NCBI GenBank assembly: GCA_023412975.1
Contig: JAEZRB010000206.1
Coordinates: 1-15,888, forward strand
Origin: Bacteroidota bacterium
GTDB lineage: Bacteria > Bacteroidota > Bacteroidia > Chitinophagales > Chitinophagaceae
DNA: 15,888 nt
Direction of reading: 5' to 3'
In this document: positions 7,510 through 13,509 of the stretch, one piece after another
Numbering within the stretch: the first letter of the stretch is position 1
Layout: every line of letters starts with the position of its first letter
Program-made: the position numbers and the translations under genes
Notes under the pieces: generated by a model
The model's database searches: none
What the model was told of the DNA's origin: nothing
The model's input: only the letters and a program-made list of their open reading frames with translations

Positions 7510-8079
7510 ATGTTTATTGAACCCAATATTCGAGGTGAGCGCCGTGGGTGGATAGAAGTGATATGTGGCTCCATGTTTAGTGGCAAAACAGAAGAATTGA
7601 TCAGAAGACTGAAAAGAGTCAGGATCGCCAACCTGAAAGCTGAGATCTTTAAACCAGCTATTGATACACGCTACGATGAATTAAAAATCATTTCACACGA
7701 TACCAACGCGGTACATTCCACGCCAATCGATAATTCGCAAAAGATACTATTGATGGCGCAGGACGTTGATGTAATTGGGATTGACGAAGCCCAGTTCTTT
7801 GATAATGAGTTGCCTAATGTGTGCGACCAACTGGCTTATAATGGTGTGCGGGTGATCGTTGCCGGGCTCGATATGGACTTTACCGGGAAACCTTTTGGGC
7901 AGATGCCATACCTATTGGCAAAGGCTGACTATATCACCAAGCTCCATGCTATTTGCGTAAAATGCGGACATATCGCGAATTATTCGTACCGTAAAATTCC
8001 CAACGAAGACCAGGTAATGCTGGGTGCCACAGATGCGTATGAACCAAGATGCAGGATTTGTTATTACGAGAAACTCTAA
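7510..8079 (+). CDS. tdk: Thymidine kinase, type II (TK1-like)
   Basis: A 189-residue salvage enzyme that phosphorylates thymidine to dTMP with ATP in the cytoplasm. The P-loop GSMFSGKTEEL is at 20-30. DEAQFF (92-97) carries the expected catalytic base Glu93. The lasso region runs to YRKIPNEDQVMLGATDAYEPRC, and two CxxC pairs (Cys149/Cys152 and Cys181/Cys184) form the structural zinc site. The N-terminal extension of about 13 residues before GWIEVICGS is common in Bacteroidota. Length is normal. The ATG at 7510 follows an A/T-rich leader with no Shine-Dalgarno sequence. It diverges from the unknown gene at 6655-7332. No terminator is visible after it, so read-through into ccmB is possible. 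Confidence 0.96.
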   Translation: MFIEPNIRGERRGWIEVICGSMFSGKTEELIRRLKRVRIANLKAEIFKPAIDTRYDELKIISHDTNAVHSTPIDNSQKILLMAQDVDVIGIDEAQFFDNELPNVCDQLAYNGVRVIVAGLDMDFTGKPFGQMPYLLAKADYITKLHAICVKCGHIANYSYRKIPNEDQVMLGATDAYEPRCRICYYEKL

Positions 8080-8150
8080 TCAGTTGCCAGGTTGAGATCA
8101 AGTATCGTACGCGAGCATCATCTGTTAAAACTTCTCGTCTCTTAAATCAG

Positions 8151-8158
8151 TATTTTCG
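8151..8158 (+). promoter_or_regulatory. Possible -7 element for ccmB
   Basis: TATTTTCG differs from the Bacteroidota -7 consensus TAnnTTTG at one position. If it is used, transcription would begin within a few bases of the ATA proposed as the ccmB start at 8165, giving a leaderless or nearly leaderless message. No clear -33 element is visible. Confidence 0.3.
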
Positions 8159-8164
8159 CCAAAA

Positions 8165-8830
8165 ATAAAAGCTATCGCTTCTCCCCGTCATATTTATACT
8201 CTATTCAAGAAGGATTTACTGCTGGAGATCCGCCAGCAATACAGCTTTTATGGTATCCTGCTGTATATCGGTGCAACCACTTTTGTCTTATTCATGGCCA
8301 TTGATGCCCCCGAAAGCAGGGTGTGGAATGGATTGTTTTGGGTGATCCAGTTATTTATTTGTATTAATGCAGTGGCCAAAAGTTTTCTGCAGGAAAGTAA
8401 AGGCAGGATGCTTTACTTCTACTCGATAGCTTCCCCGGCAGACTTTGTCATGGCAAAATTGCTCTTCAACTCGCTGCTCATGCTTTTGATGAGCCTGCTT
8501 AGCCTGGTACTATTCACACTTTTTCTTGGAAACCCGATTGAAAAGGCTGGCGCTTTTATCGGGCTCGTGCTTTTGGGCGGATGGAGCCTCAGCCTGGTTT
8601 TTACTTTCCTTGCAGCAATTGCTGCACGGGCGCAACAAAACGCAGCTATCATGGCCGTACTGGGTTTTCCTATCATATTACCTCAACTCATTTTACTGAT
8701 GCAGTTGTCAAATGCGGCATTCAACCCGGTTTTAACCATAAAAGCCAGCACTATCCTTCTATTAATAGCGCTCGACCTGATGGTGATCCTTCTGGCGGTG
8801 ATCCTTTTTCCATTTTTATGGAAAGACTGA
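8165..8830 (+). CDS. ccmB: Heme exporter CcmB, with a non-canonical or damaged start codon
   Basis: An integral membrane subunit of the CcmAB(C) transporter used in system I cytochrome c maturation. From 8165 the frame gives 221 residues, the usual CcmB length of about 220, with around six hydrophobic segments. Codons 10-43 (IYTLFKKDLLLEIRQQYSFY and on) match the cytoplasmic amphipathic start and first membrane helix expected of CcmB, and KSFLQESKGRMLYFYSI follows as in homologues. However, no ATG, GTG or TTG lies in frame between the stop at 8126 and the ATG at 8294. Starting at 8294 gives only 178 residues and removes the first helix. The most likely start is ATA at 8165, or an ATG altered to ATA. 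Product identity is solid; the exact start is uncertain. ccmC follows after 177 bases. Confidence 0.85.
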   Translation: MKAIASPRHIYTLFKKDLLLEIRQQYSFYGILLYIGATTFVLFMAIDAPESRVWNGLFWVIQLFICINAVAKSFLQESKGRMLYFYSIASPADFVMAKLLFNSLLMLLMSLLSLVLFTLFLGNPIEKAGAFIGLVLLGGWSLSLVFTFLAAIAARAQQNAAIMAVLGFPIILPQLILLMQLSNAAFNPVLTIKASTILLLIALDLMVILLAVILFPFLWKD

Positions 8831-8928
8831 ACCTTGCAGCTAATAAACTGTTTTAGGGGTTTTATTGAAAATAATTTACAGCTGACTTCGTTTTCATCCA
8901 AAAATTCAAAGCACGGCGGGTTTATTTG

Positions 8929-8935
8929 TACTTTG
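8929..8935 (+). promoter_or_regulatory. Possible -7-like element before ccmC
   Basis: TACTTTG resembles the Bacteroidota -7 word with a one-base shorter spacer. It lies in the 177-base ccmB-ccmC gap, 72 bases before the ccmC ATG, and would allow ccmC to be transcribed separately from ccmB. No -33 element stands out. Confidence 0.25.
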
Positions 8936-9007
8936 CGAAAAATTAGGCAGTATTAAATATGCCGCCTTAATTTTGCTCCATTTTAACGAACAATATTTGC
9001 CGGTAAG

Positions 9008-9724
9008 ATGGCCAATGAAAAAAACTATATGTATAAGTCCTGGTGGAAAATACTGGCTGTTCTCTTACTGGTCTATACGTTTGTAGCTGGCCTGCTGTTA
9101 AATGTGCCGCAACTACCCGTGTTGCAGGAAACCATCCGCAATCTTTATTTCCATGTCTGCATGTGGTTTGCCATGATGATCTTGTTTACCGTTTCCGTGG
9201 TAAACGCGATACGCTACCTCAGAACCCTTGACCTGAAGTACGATATTTACACGCGCCAGTTTGCTGTTGTAGCTATCGTGTTTGGCATCCTGGGATATGC
9301 CACTGGCGCCATCTGGGCCTCTTATACCTGGGCCGATCCCAATACATCGGTATACAATTCTTTTAGTACAATTGCCCGTGATCCCAAATTGATCGGCGCC
9401 GCGATCGCGCTGTTGGTATATTTTGCCTACCTCATACTTCGCGACTCTATTACGGATATTGATAAAAAAGCACGGATCAGTGCGGTTTACAACATATTCG
9501 CTTATGCCCTGTTGTTTCCCTGCATCTGGATTTTGCCAAGACTGATGCCCAGCCTGCACCCTGGAAATGAAGGTAACCCTGCACTTGATGTGAAGGATGA
9601 TATCAGTGGCTCGATGAGGATTGTTTTTTATCCCGCGATCATCGGCTGGACGCTGCTGGGGTTATGGATCGCTACCCTGAAGATCCGTCTGAGCCTGGTT
9701 AGAGAAAAAATGATGTCAAATTAA
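9008..9724 (+). CDS. ccmC: Cytochrome c maturation heme-handling protein CcmC (CcsA-like)
   Basis: A 238-residue six-helix membrane protein of the heme-handling family, which delivers heme towards CcmE on the periplasmic side. The two histidines expected to bind heme are present: His49 in NLYFHVCMWFAM and His184 in PSLHPGNEGNPA. The tryptophan-rich (WWD) segment between them is unusual. Where the family has a WGxWWxWDxRLT-like stretch, this protein has W103-ASYT-W108-ADPNTSVYNSFSTIARDPKLIGA. Only two tryptophans and the final DPKL remain, apparently with an insertion. Length and topology are otherwise normal. It lies between ccmB and a ccmD-like gene, 10 bases before the latter. Identity as the CcmC/CcsA family is firm; whether it transfers heme to CcmE in the usual way is open. 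Confidence 0.92.
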   Translation: MANEKNYMYKSWWKILAVLLLVYTFVAGLLLNVPQLPVLQETIRNLYFHVCMWFAMMILFTVSVVNAIRYLRTLDLKYDIYTRQFAVVAIVFGILGYATGAIWASYTWADPNTSVYNSFSTIARDPKLIGAAIALLVYFAYLILRDSITDIDKKARISAVYNIFAYALLFPCIWILPRLMPSLHPGNEGNPALDVKDDISGSMRIVFYPAIIGWTLLGLWIATLKIRLSLVREKMMSN

Positions 9725-9734
9725 TTAGAAATAT

Positions 9735-9983
9735 ATGCTACCATTCAATCGACCAATCATGCATAAGTTACGTTACGTGGTATCGGTGTTACTTTTAATG
9801 CTTATGACAATTTACGTGCAGGCACAGGAGCCGGTTAGTAAATCAGGTTTTGGTGAAACCATGCGCAGCAATGGTCGTATTTATGTAGTGGTCGCAGTCA
9901 TGTTGACCATCCTTGCCGGTTTGGTACTTTATCTTGTCAGACTCGACAGGAAGATCTCAAAAATTGAAAAAGGGAATTTATAA
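9735..9983 (+). CDS. CcmD-like small membrane protein
   Basis: 82 residues. An N-terminal hydrophobic segment ending in YVQAQEP looks like a cleavable signal peptide. A second hydrophobic segment (IYVVVAVMLTILAGLVLYLV) is followed by a basic cytoplasmic tail, RLDRKISKIEKG. This layout (MRSNGRIYVVV and LVRLDRKIS) is the one I associate with the CcmD family in Bacteroidota, which stabilises the CcmC-CcmE heme complex. It begins 10 bases after ccmC, which supports the call. The ATG at 9735 has an A-rich leader typical of this phylum. The Met at codon 9 (9759) would give a more compact signal peptide and is a credible alternative start. No ccmE follows. Confidence 0.75.
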   Translation: MLPFNRPIMHKLRYVVSVLLLMLMTIYVQAQEPVSKSGFGETMRSNGRIYVVVAVMLTILAGLVLYLVRLDRKISKIEKGNL

Positions 9984-10091
9984 AAAACAACCTGGTAAAT
10001 GCAGGATGCGGTTCGCGCAGGCGCATAGTATTCAGCTACTTTACCATCAACCAATGATTACGCTTGCATTTGAAAAATTAAATTAGAATTC

Positions 10092-11507
10092 ATGTCAGAC
10101 AATTACAGTTTTTTTGCCGCTGTTGAAAAAAGCTTCGACAAAGCGGCAAAGTTTACAAAGTGGACCCCCGGTATCCTGGAACAGATCAAAGCATGTAACG
10201 CGGTATACCGGATGAGATTTCCCATCAAAAGAGACGACGGAAGCATTGAAGTAATGGAAGCTTACCGTGTTCAGCACTCCCAGCACAAAACACCCTGCAA
10301 GGGAGGTATTCGCTTTGCTGCAGAAGTAAACCAGGATGAAGTCATGGCGCTTGCAGCCCTGATGACATATAAATGCGCTATCGTGAACGTTCCTTTCGGC
10401 GGTGGTAAAGGTGGTATCAAGATCAATCCGAGAAATTATTCCGCATATGAACTGGAAAAGATCACACGCCGTTATACCGCGGAATTGATGAAGAAGAATT
10501 TTATCGGCCCGGGTACTGATGTCCCTGCGCCTGACTACGGCACGGGTGAACGTGAAATGGCATGGATACTCGATACCTATACCGCTATGCACCCGGGAGA
10601 AATAGATGCAGCTGGTTGCGTAACGGGTAAACCTGTTTCCCAGGGAGGCGTTCGCGGTCGTCGTGAGGCAACAGGGCTTGGTGTGTTTTTCGGGCTTCGC
10701 GAAGTTTGTAATATGACCGACGTGATGCAAAAGCAGGGATTGGCACCGGGTGTGGAAGGCAAGCGTGTTGTAGTACAGGGTTTAGGTAATGTGGGCTACC
10801 ATTCCGCTAAGTTCTTCCAGGACGCAGGTGCAATGGTTATCGGCCTTGCAGAATTTGAAGGATCCATTTATAATGAGAAAGGTTTGGATATCGAAGCTGT
10901 CTTTGAGCATCGCAAAAAAACCGGTTCGATCCTGAATTTTCCTGGTGCACAGAATTTTGCCAAAAACACGGATGCGCTCGAAATGGATTGCGATATCCTG
11001 ATCCCTGCTGCGCTTGAAAATGTGATCAACGAAGACAATGCCCCCAGGATAAAAGCAAAGATCATCGGTGAAGCAGCCAATGGTCCACTCACTCCCGAAG
11101 CGGATGAGATATTGATGAAAAAAGGAGTGCTGGTAGTACCCGATATGTATCTCAATGCCGGTGGGGTAACCGTTTCATATTTTGAATGGCTTAAAAACCT
11201 GAGCCACGTACGTTATGGCCGTATGGAAAAACGCTTCAATGAAAATATGAATGCGCATATCGTAGGCCAGATGGAAGCGCTTTCAGGCAAGAAGATGAAT
11301 GAAAGGGAAAAAGAATACATTGTTCATGGTGCCGATGAAGTAGACCTGGTGTACAGTGGTCTTGAAGAAACGATGATCACTGCTACACACGAAATCATGA
11401 ATGAATGGAAGAACAACCCGGAAATTCCTGATATGCGTACTGCAGCCTATGTTGTTGCCATTAATAAGGTAGCAACCAGCTACGCTGAACTGGGTATTTT
11501 CCCATAA
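10092..11507 (+). CDS. gdhA: Glu/Leu/Phe/Val dehydrogenase family: glutamate dehydrogenase
   Basis: A 471-residue cytoplasmic enzyme that interconverts glutamate with 2-oxoglutarate and ammonia. The substrate-binding lysines are Lys70 (PCKGGIRF) and Lys94 (MTYKCAIVN), and the catalytic Lys106 lies in VPFGGGKGGIK. Asp148 in PAPDYGTGE is the expected catalytic aspartate. The dinucleotide fold carries GLGNVG at 230-235. Lys70, which contacts the glutamate side chain, argues for glutamate over leucine or phenylalanine. Cofactor preference cannot be fixed from the sequence. The length is a little above the usual 420-450. It follows the ccmD-like gene after 108 bases and is closed by a strong terminator, so it is probably its own unit or the last gene of one. 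Confidence 0.95.
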   Translation: MSDNYSFFAAVEKSFDKAAKFTKWTPGILEQIKACNAVYRMRFPIKRDDGSIEVMEAYRVQHSQHKTPCKGGIRFAAEVNQDEVMALAALMTYKCAIVNVPFGGGKGGIKINPRNYSAYELEKITRRYTAELMKKNFIGPGTDVPAPDYGTGEREMAWILDTYTAMHPGEIDAAGCVTGKPVSQGGVRGRREATGLGVFFGLREVCNMTDVMQKQGLAPGVEGKRVVVQGLGNVGYHSAKFFQDAGAMVIGLAEFEGSIYNEKGLDIEAVFEHRKKTGSILNFPGAQNFAKNTDALEMDCDILIPAALENVINEDNAPRIKAKIIGEAANGPLTPEADEILMKKGVLVVPDMYLNAGGVTVSYFEWLKNLSHVRYGRMEKRFNENMNAHIVGQMEALSGKKMNEREKEYIVHGADEVDLVYSGLEETMITATHEIMNEWKNNPEIPDMRTAAYVVAINKVATSYAELGIFP

Positions 11508-11536
11508 TAGTATTTAGCAAGACCTTATTTACAGTT

Positions 11537-11566
11537 AAGCCCTTCGTTTCGAGGGGCTTTTTCTTT
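11537..11566 (+). terminator. Intrinsic terminator after glutamate dehydrogenase
   Basis: AAGCCCTTCG and CGAGGGGCTT form a 10-bp stem with one G-U pair around a TTT loop, followed directly by a T-rich run (TTTCTTT). It begins 29 bases after the gdhA stop and separates gdhA from the arsR promoter. Confidence 0.9.
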
Positions 11567-11602
11567 CATTGAACCCAGTGGCTCAATTTCTTAAATAAAA
11601 AT

Positions 11603-11632
11603 TTTGCGTAACCAAATGGTTACCTATATTTG
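11603..11632 (+). promoter_or_regulatory. Promoter of the ArsR/AHSA1 operon (-33 TTTG, -7 TATATTTG)
   Basis: TTTG at 11603-11606 and TATATTTG at 11625-11632 match the two parts of the Bacteroidota vegetative promoter (TTTG, about 18-20 bases, TAnnTTTG) with an 18-base spacer. It is the best promoter match in the window, 22 bases before the arsR ATG. A dyad operator fills the spacer. Confidence 0.65.
11608..11623 (+). promoter_or_regulatory. Operator half 1: GTAAC-N6-GTTAC dyad between -33 and -7
   Basis: GTAACCAAATGGTTAC is a perfect inverted repeat (6-base arms, 4-base centre). It lies between the two promoter elements, where a bound dimer would block RNA polymerase. Probably bound by the ArsR-type regulator encoded just downstream. 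Confidence 0.65.
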
Positions 11633-11647
11633 TAACCGAAAAGTTAC
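11632..11647 (+). promoter_or_regulatory. Operator half 2: second GTAAC-N6-GTTAC dyad over the start region
   Basis: GTAACCGAAAAGTTAC repeats the arms and spacing of the first dyad (GTAAC, six bases, GTTAC), with its centre 24 bases downstream. It shares its first base with the end of the -7 element and ends 7 bases before the arsR ATG, so it covers the expected transcription start. Confidence 0.6.
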
Positions 11648-11654
11648 ATAATTT

Positions 11655-11999
11655 ATGAGAAGAGATGTATTCCAGGCGATAGCCGACCCCACACGCCGTG
11701 AGATTATCGACATGATCTCGCGGGAATCACTAAACCTGAATGCCATCGCGGAAAATTTCGACATCAGCAGGCCAGCGATCTCGAAGCACATTAAGATTCT
11801 GGCGGAATGCGGACTTATCCAGGTCCGCCAAAAGGGTCGCGAACGTTATTGTGAGCCGCAATTGAAGAGATTGAATGAAGTTTCTAACTGGGTAGAACAG
11901 TATCGTGTCTTTTGGACCAGTAAGCTGGATGCGCTTGAAAATTTTCTTGCAACGGAGAATAAAAAAAATATTAAACCAAATAAAAAAACAAAGAAATGA
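11655..11999 (+). CDS. ArsR/SmtB-family winged-helix repressor (SdpR-like, no metal site)
   Basis: 114 residues. The opening RRDVFQAIADPTRREIIDMI (2-21) and the helix-turn-helix LNAIAENFDISRPAISKHIK (28-47), with its recognition helix from about Ser38, are typical of ArsR repressors. The wing follows at 54-67 (LIQVRQKGRERYCEPQL). There is no ELCVCDL-type metal motif; the only cysteines are Cys52 and Cys66, so it is probably not a metal sensor. The C-terminal tail is strongly basic (KKNIKPNKKTKK). The gene overlaps the AHSA1 gene by four bases (ATGA), so the two are co-translated. Two identical-format dyads over its own promoter suggest autorepression. The inducer is unknown. Confidence 0.9.
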   Translation: MRRDVFQAIADPTRREIIDMISRESLNLNAIAENFDISRPAISKHIKILAECGLIQVRQKGRERYCEPQLKRLNEVSNWVEQYRVFWTSKLDALENFLATENKKNIKPNKKTKK

Positions 12000-12418
12000 G
12001 CACACAACCTATCGTGATCGAAAGGACATTCAACGTGTCTCCTACCCGTTTGTGGCAGGCGCTAACAGACAGTGAGCAAATGAAACAATGGTACTTTGAC
12101 CTTCCGGGGTTTAAGGCCGAACCGGGATATGAATTCAGTTTTTATGGTGGCCACGAGGAAAAAAAATTCCTGCATCTCTGCAAGGTTATCGAAGTAATTC
12201 CCGAAAAGAAGCTCACCCATAGCTGGCGATATGATGGCTATCCCGGCGATTCCATCGTTAGTTTTGAACTTTTCCCGGAAGGTGGTGCTACACGCCTGAG
12301 GCTTACCCATACCGGTCTTGAAACATTTGGAGACAACCCGGATTTTGCAAAAAGCAATTTTGTCGAAGGATGGACCAGCATTGTTGGCAGGAGGTTACAA
12401 AAATATCTTGAAGCCTGA
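11996..12418 (+). CDS. SRPBCC/AHSA1-domain protein
   Basis: A 140-residue START-like (Bet v1-type) protein with one AHSA1 domain over nearly its whole length. Residues 6-21 (IVIERTFNVSPTRLWQ) and 22-44 (ALTDSEQMKQWYF to AEPG) form the usual opening. Then come the central strands, with HLCKVIEVIPEKKLTHSWRY (60-79), and the end motif LRLTHTGLETF to GWTSIVGRRLQKYLEA (101-140). Such proteins bind small hydrophobic ligands or act as Hsp90-like cofactors; the ligand is not known here. It overlaps the ArsR regulator by four bases, a pairing seen in many bacteria, and probably either handles or senses the same signal. It converges on aroQ with a 23-base gap. Confidence 0.88.
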   Translation: MSTQPIVIERTFNVSPTRLWQALTDSEQMKQWYFDLPGFKAEPGYEFSFYGGHEEKKFLHLCKVIEVIPEKKLTHSWRYDGYPGDSIVSFELFPEGGATRLRLTHTGLETFGDNPDFAKSNFVEGWTSIVGRRLQKYLEA

Positions 12419-12441
12419 GACATTTTATTAAGATCGGCCGG

Positions 12442-12870
12442 TCAGGGATTGGTTTCTGACAGCAGGTATTCAACCGCAAGAGTATACCCTTTGAGTCCCA
12501 AACCAAAAATACTGCCGGCTGCTTTTCCCGATACATGTGATAGCTTACGAAAGTCTTCACGAGCGTGTACATTCGATATATGTACTTCCACAACGGGGGC
12601 TTTAATAGCAGCTACGGCATCACCAATAGCCACCGATGTATGCGTATAACCCGCGGCGTTAAGGATGATTCCGTCATGATCAAATCCCACTCTTTGCAAC
12701 TCATTGATGAGCTCACCTTCCACATTACTTTGATAGTATGTGAATGTGACCTGGGGATAAGAAGCCTTTAACTCCTCGAAAAACTGATCGAATGACTGAC
12801 TGCCATAGATACCGGGTTCTCTTTTTCCAAGCAGATTTAAATTCGGTCCGTTGATAATTGCGATTTTCAT
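12442..12870 (-). CDS. aroQ: 3-dehydroquinate dehydratase, type II
   Basis: A 142-residue cytoplasmic enzyme that dehydrates 3-dehydroquinate to 3-dehydroshikimate, the third step of the shikimate pathway; type II enzymes form dodecamers. NGPNLNLLGKRE (7-18) is followed by catalytic Tyr22 in GIYGSQ. NAAGYTHTSVAI (71-82) and EVHISNVHAREDFR (95-108, catalytic His97) complete the site. Length is normal. I chose the ATG at 12870; the codon just before it is an in-frame TTG, but family members start with MKI. It is the last of the co-directional carA, GNAT, aroQ group (47-base gap) and converges on the AHSA1 gene. Confidence 0.95.
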   Translation of the reverse strand: MKIAIINGPNLNLLGKREPGIYGSQSFDQFFEELKASYPQVTFTYYQSNVEGELINELQRVGFDHDGIILNAAGYTHTSVAIGDAVAAIKAPVVEVHISNVHAREDFRKLSHVSGKAAGSIFGLGLKGYTLAVEYLLSETNP

Positions 12871-12917
12871 CAAATGTGTGGGTTAATAGTTCACTAATTT
12901 AAAGTAAATCATCAAAT

Positions 12918-13451
12918 TTATTGTTTGTCGGTAGATAGCAAGCTATACATCAGTAAACTGATATGATTTCCATTCTTAACTTCAGACTCCCTTAACCTGC
13001 CTTCATAACTAAACCCAAGTTTTTCTGCCAGGCGCCAACTTGTCTCATTCCCATCTTCTATCACTGCTTCCAGGCGGTGCAGTTTCCAATGAGAAAAGAG
13101 ATAACGGATCATTACCGGGACAACTTCGGGCATGATACCCTTTTTCCAAAATTTTGGGAGAAGCCAGTAACCGATCTCGGCTTTCTGGTGTGCAGCAGTA
13201 TAATTGTTCATGCCACAAGCTCCCACAGGCGAGCCTGTATCACGATCGATGATCTTCCACCATATGCCGGTCTTTTCACGCCAGATCCGGTCATAAAATT
13301 CCATTTGAGATTTAGTGTCCTCCAGCGTTTTGTAGGAGACCCCATAAAAAGGAATTACATCCGGATCGCTCAGACCGTCGAAAATAAAAGCCTGGTCATC
13401 GGCAACGATTTGCCGGAGGACAAAACGTTCGGTATGTAATTCAGGGAACAT
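12918..13451 (-). CDS. GNAT-family N-acetyltransferase (RimJ/RimL type)
   Basis: A 177-residue acetyl-CoA-dependent transferase. It opens with LHTERFVLRQIVADD (5-19), the typical RimJ/RimL start. The central strand GACGMNNY (78-84) and AEIGYWLLPKFWKKGIMPEV (91-110) mark the acetyl-CoA region; the pyrophosphate loop is degenerate (WKKGIM instead of WGKGYA). HRLEAVIEDGNETSWRLAEK (125-144), ending in LGF, gives the conserved Asn and the closing helix. The substrate may be a protein N-terminus or a small amine and cannot be told from the sequence. The ATG at 13451 is clear. Gaps of 49 bases from carA and 47 to aroQ suggest co-transcription, but two small dyads lie in the upstream gap. Confidence 0.88.
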   Translation of the reverse strand: MFPELHTERFVLRQIVADDQAFIFDGLSDPDVIPFYGVSYKTLEDTKSQMEFYDRIWREKTGIWWKIIDRDTGSPVGACGMNNYTAAHQKAEIGYWLLPKFWKKGIMPEVVPVMIRYLFSHWKLHRLEAVIEDGNETSWRLAEKLGFSYEGRLRESEVKNGNHISLLMYSLLSTDKQ

Positions 13452-13456
13452 AATAC

Positions 13457-13467
13457 CCGGTCACCGG
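13457..13467. repeat. Perfect short dyad CCGGT-C-ACCGG before the GNAT gene
   Basis: CCGGTCACCGG is symmetrical around a single base and ends 6 bases upstream of the GNAT start codon. A one-base centre suits a protein-binding site better than an RNA hairpin. No regulator is known. Confidence 0.4.
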
Positions 13468-13490
13468 CAAAAATTTATCCAATTAAGTAT

Positions 13491-13509
13491 GTAAACGATT
13501 TTAGTTTAC
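13491..13509. repeat. Inverted repeat GTAAAC-N7-GTTTAC at the carA stop
   Basis: Six-base perfect arms with a 7-base centre that includes the carA stop codon (TAA, 13503-13501). On the carA transcript it would form a weak A/U-rich hairpin without a proper U tract, so it is a poor terminator. It could instead be an operator or a 3'-end stabiliser. Confidence 0.4.

Noticed and set aside
9113..9559. Open frame of 148 codons on the minus strand inside ccmC
   Set aside because: It is antisense to a membrane-protein gene with clear CcmC features; the product has no family resemblance.
10095..10730. Open frame of 211 codons on the minus strand inside the glutamate dehydrogenase gene
   Set aside because: It is antisense to the conserved catalytic region of gdhA and is cysteine- and histidine-rich in the manner of shadow frames, with no promoter or leader.
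12432..12443. GATCGGCCGGTC near-palindrome between AHSA1 and aroQ as a shared terminator
   Set aside because: The stem has no room for a loop and there is no T run beside it on either strand.
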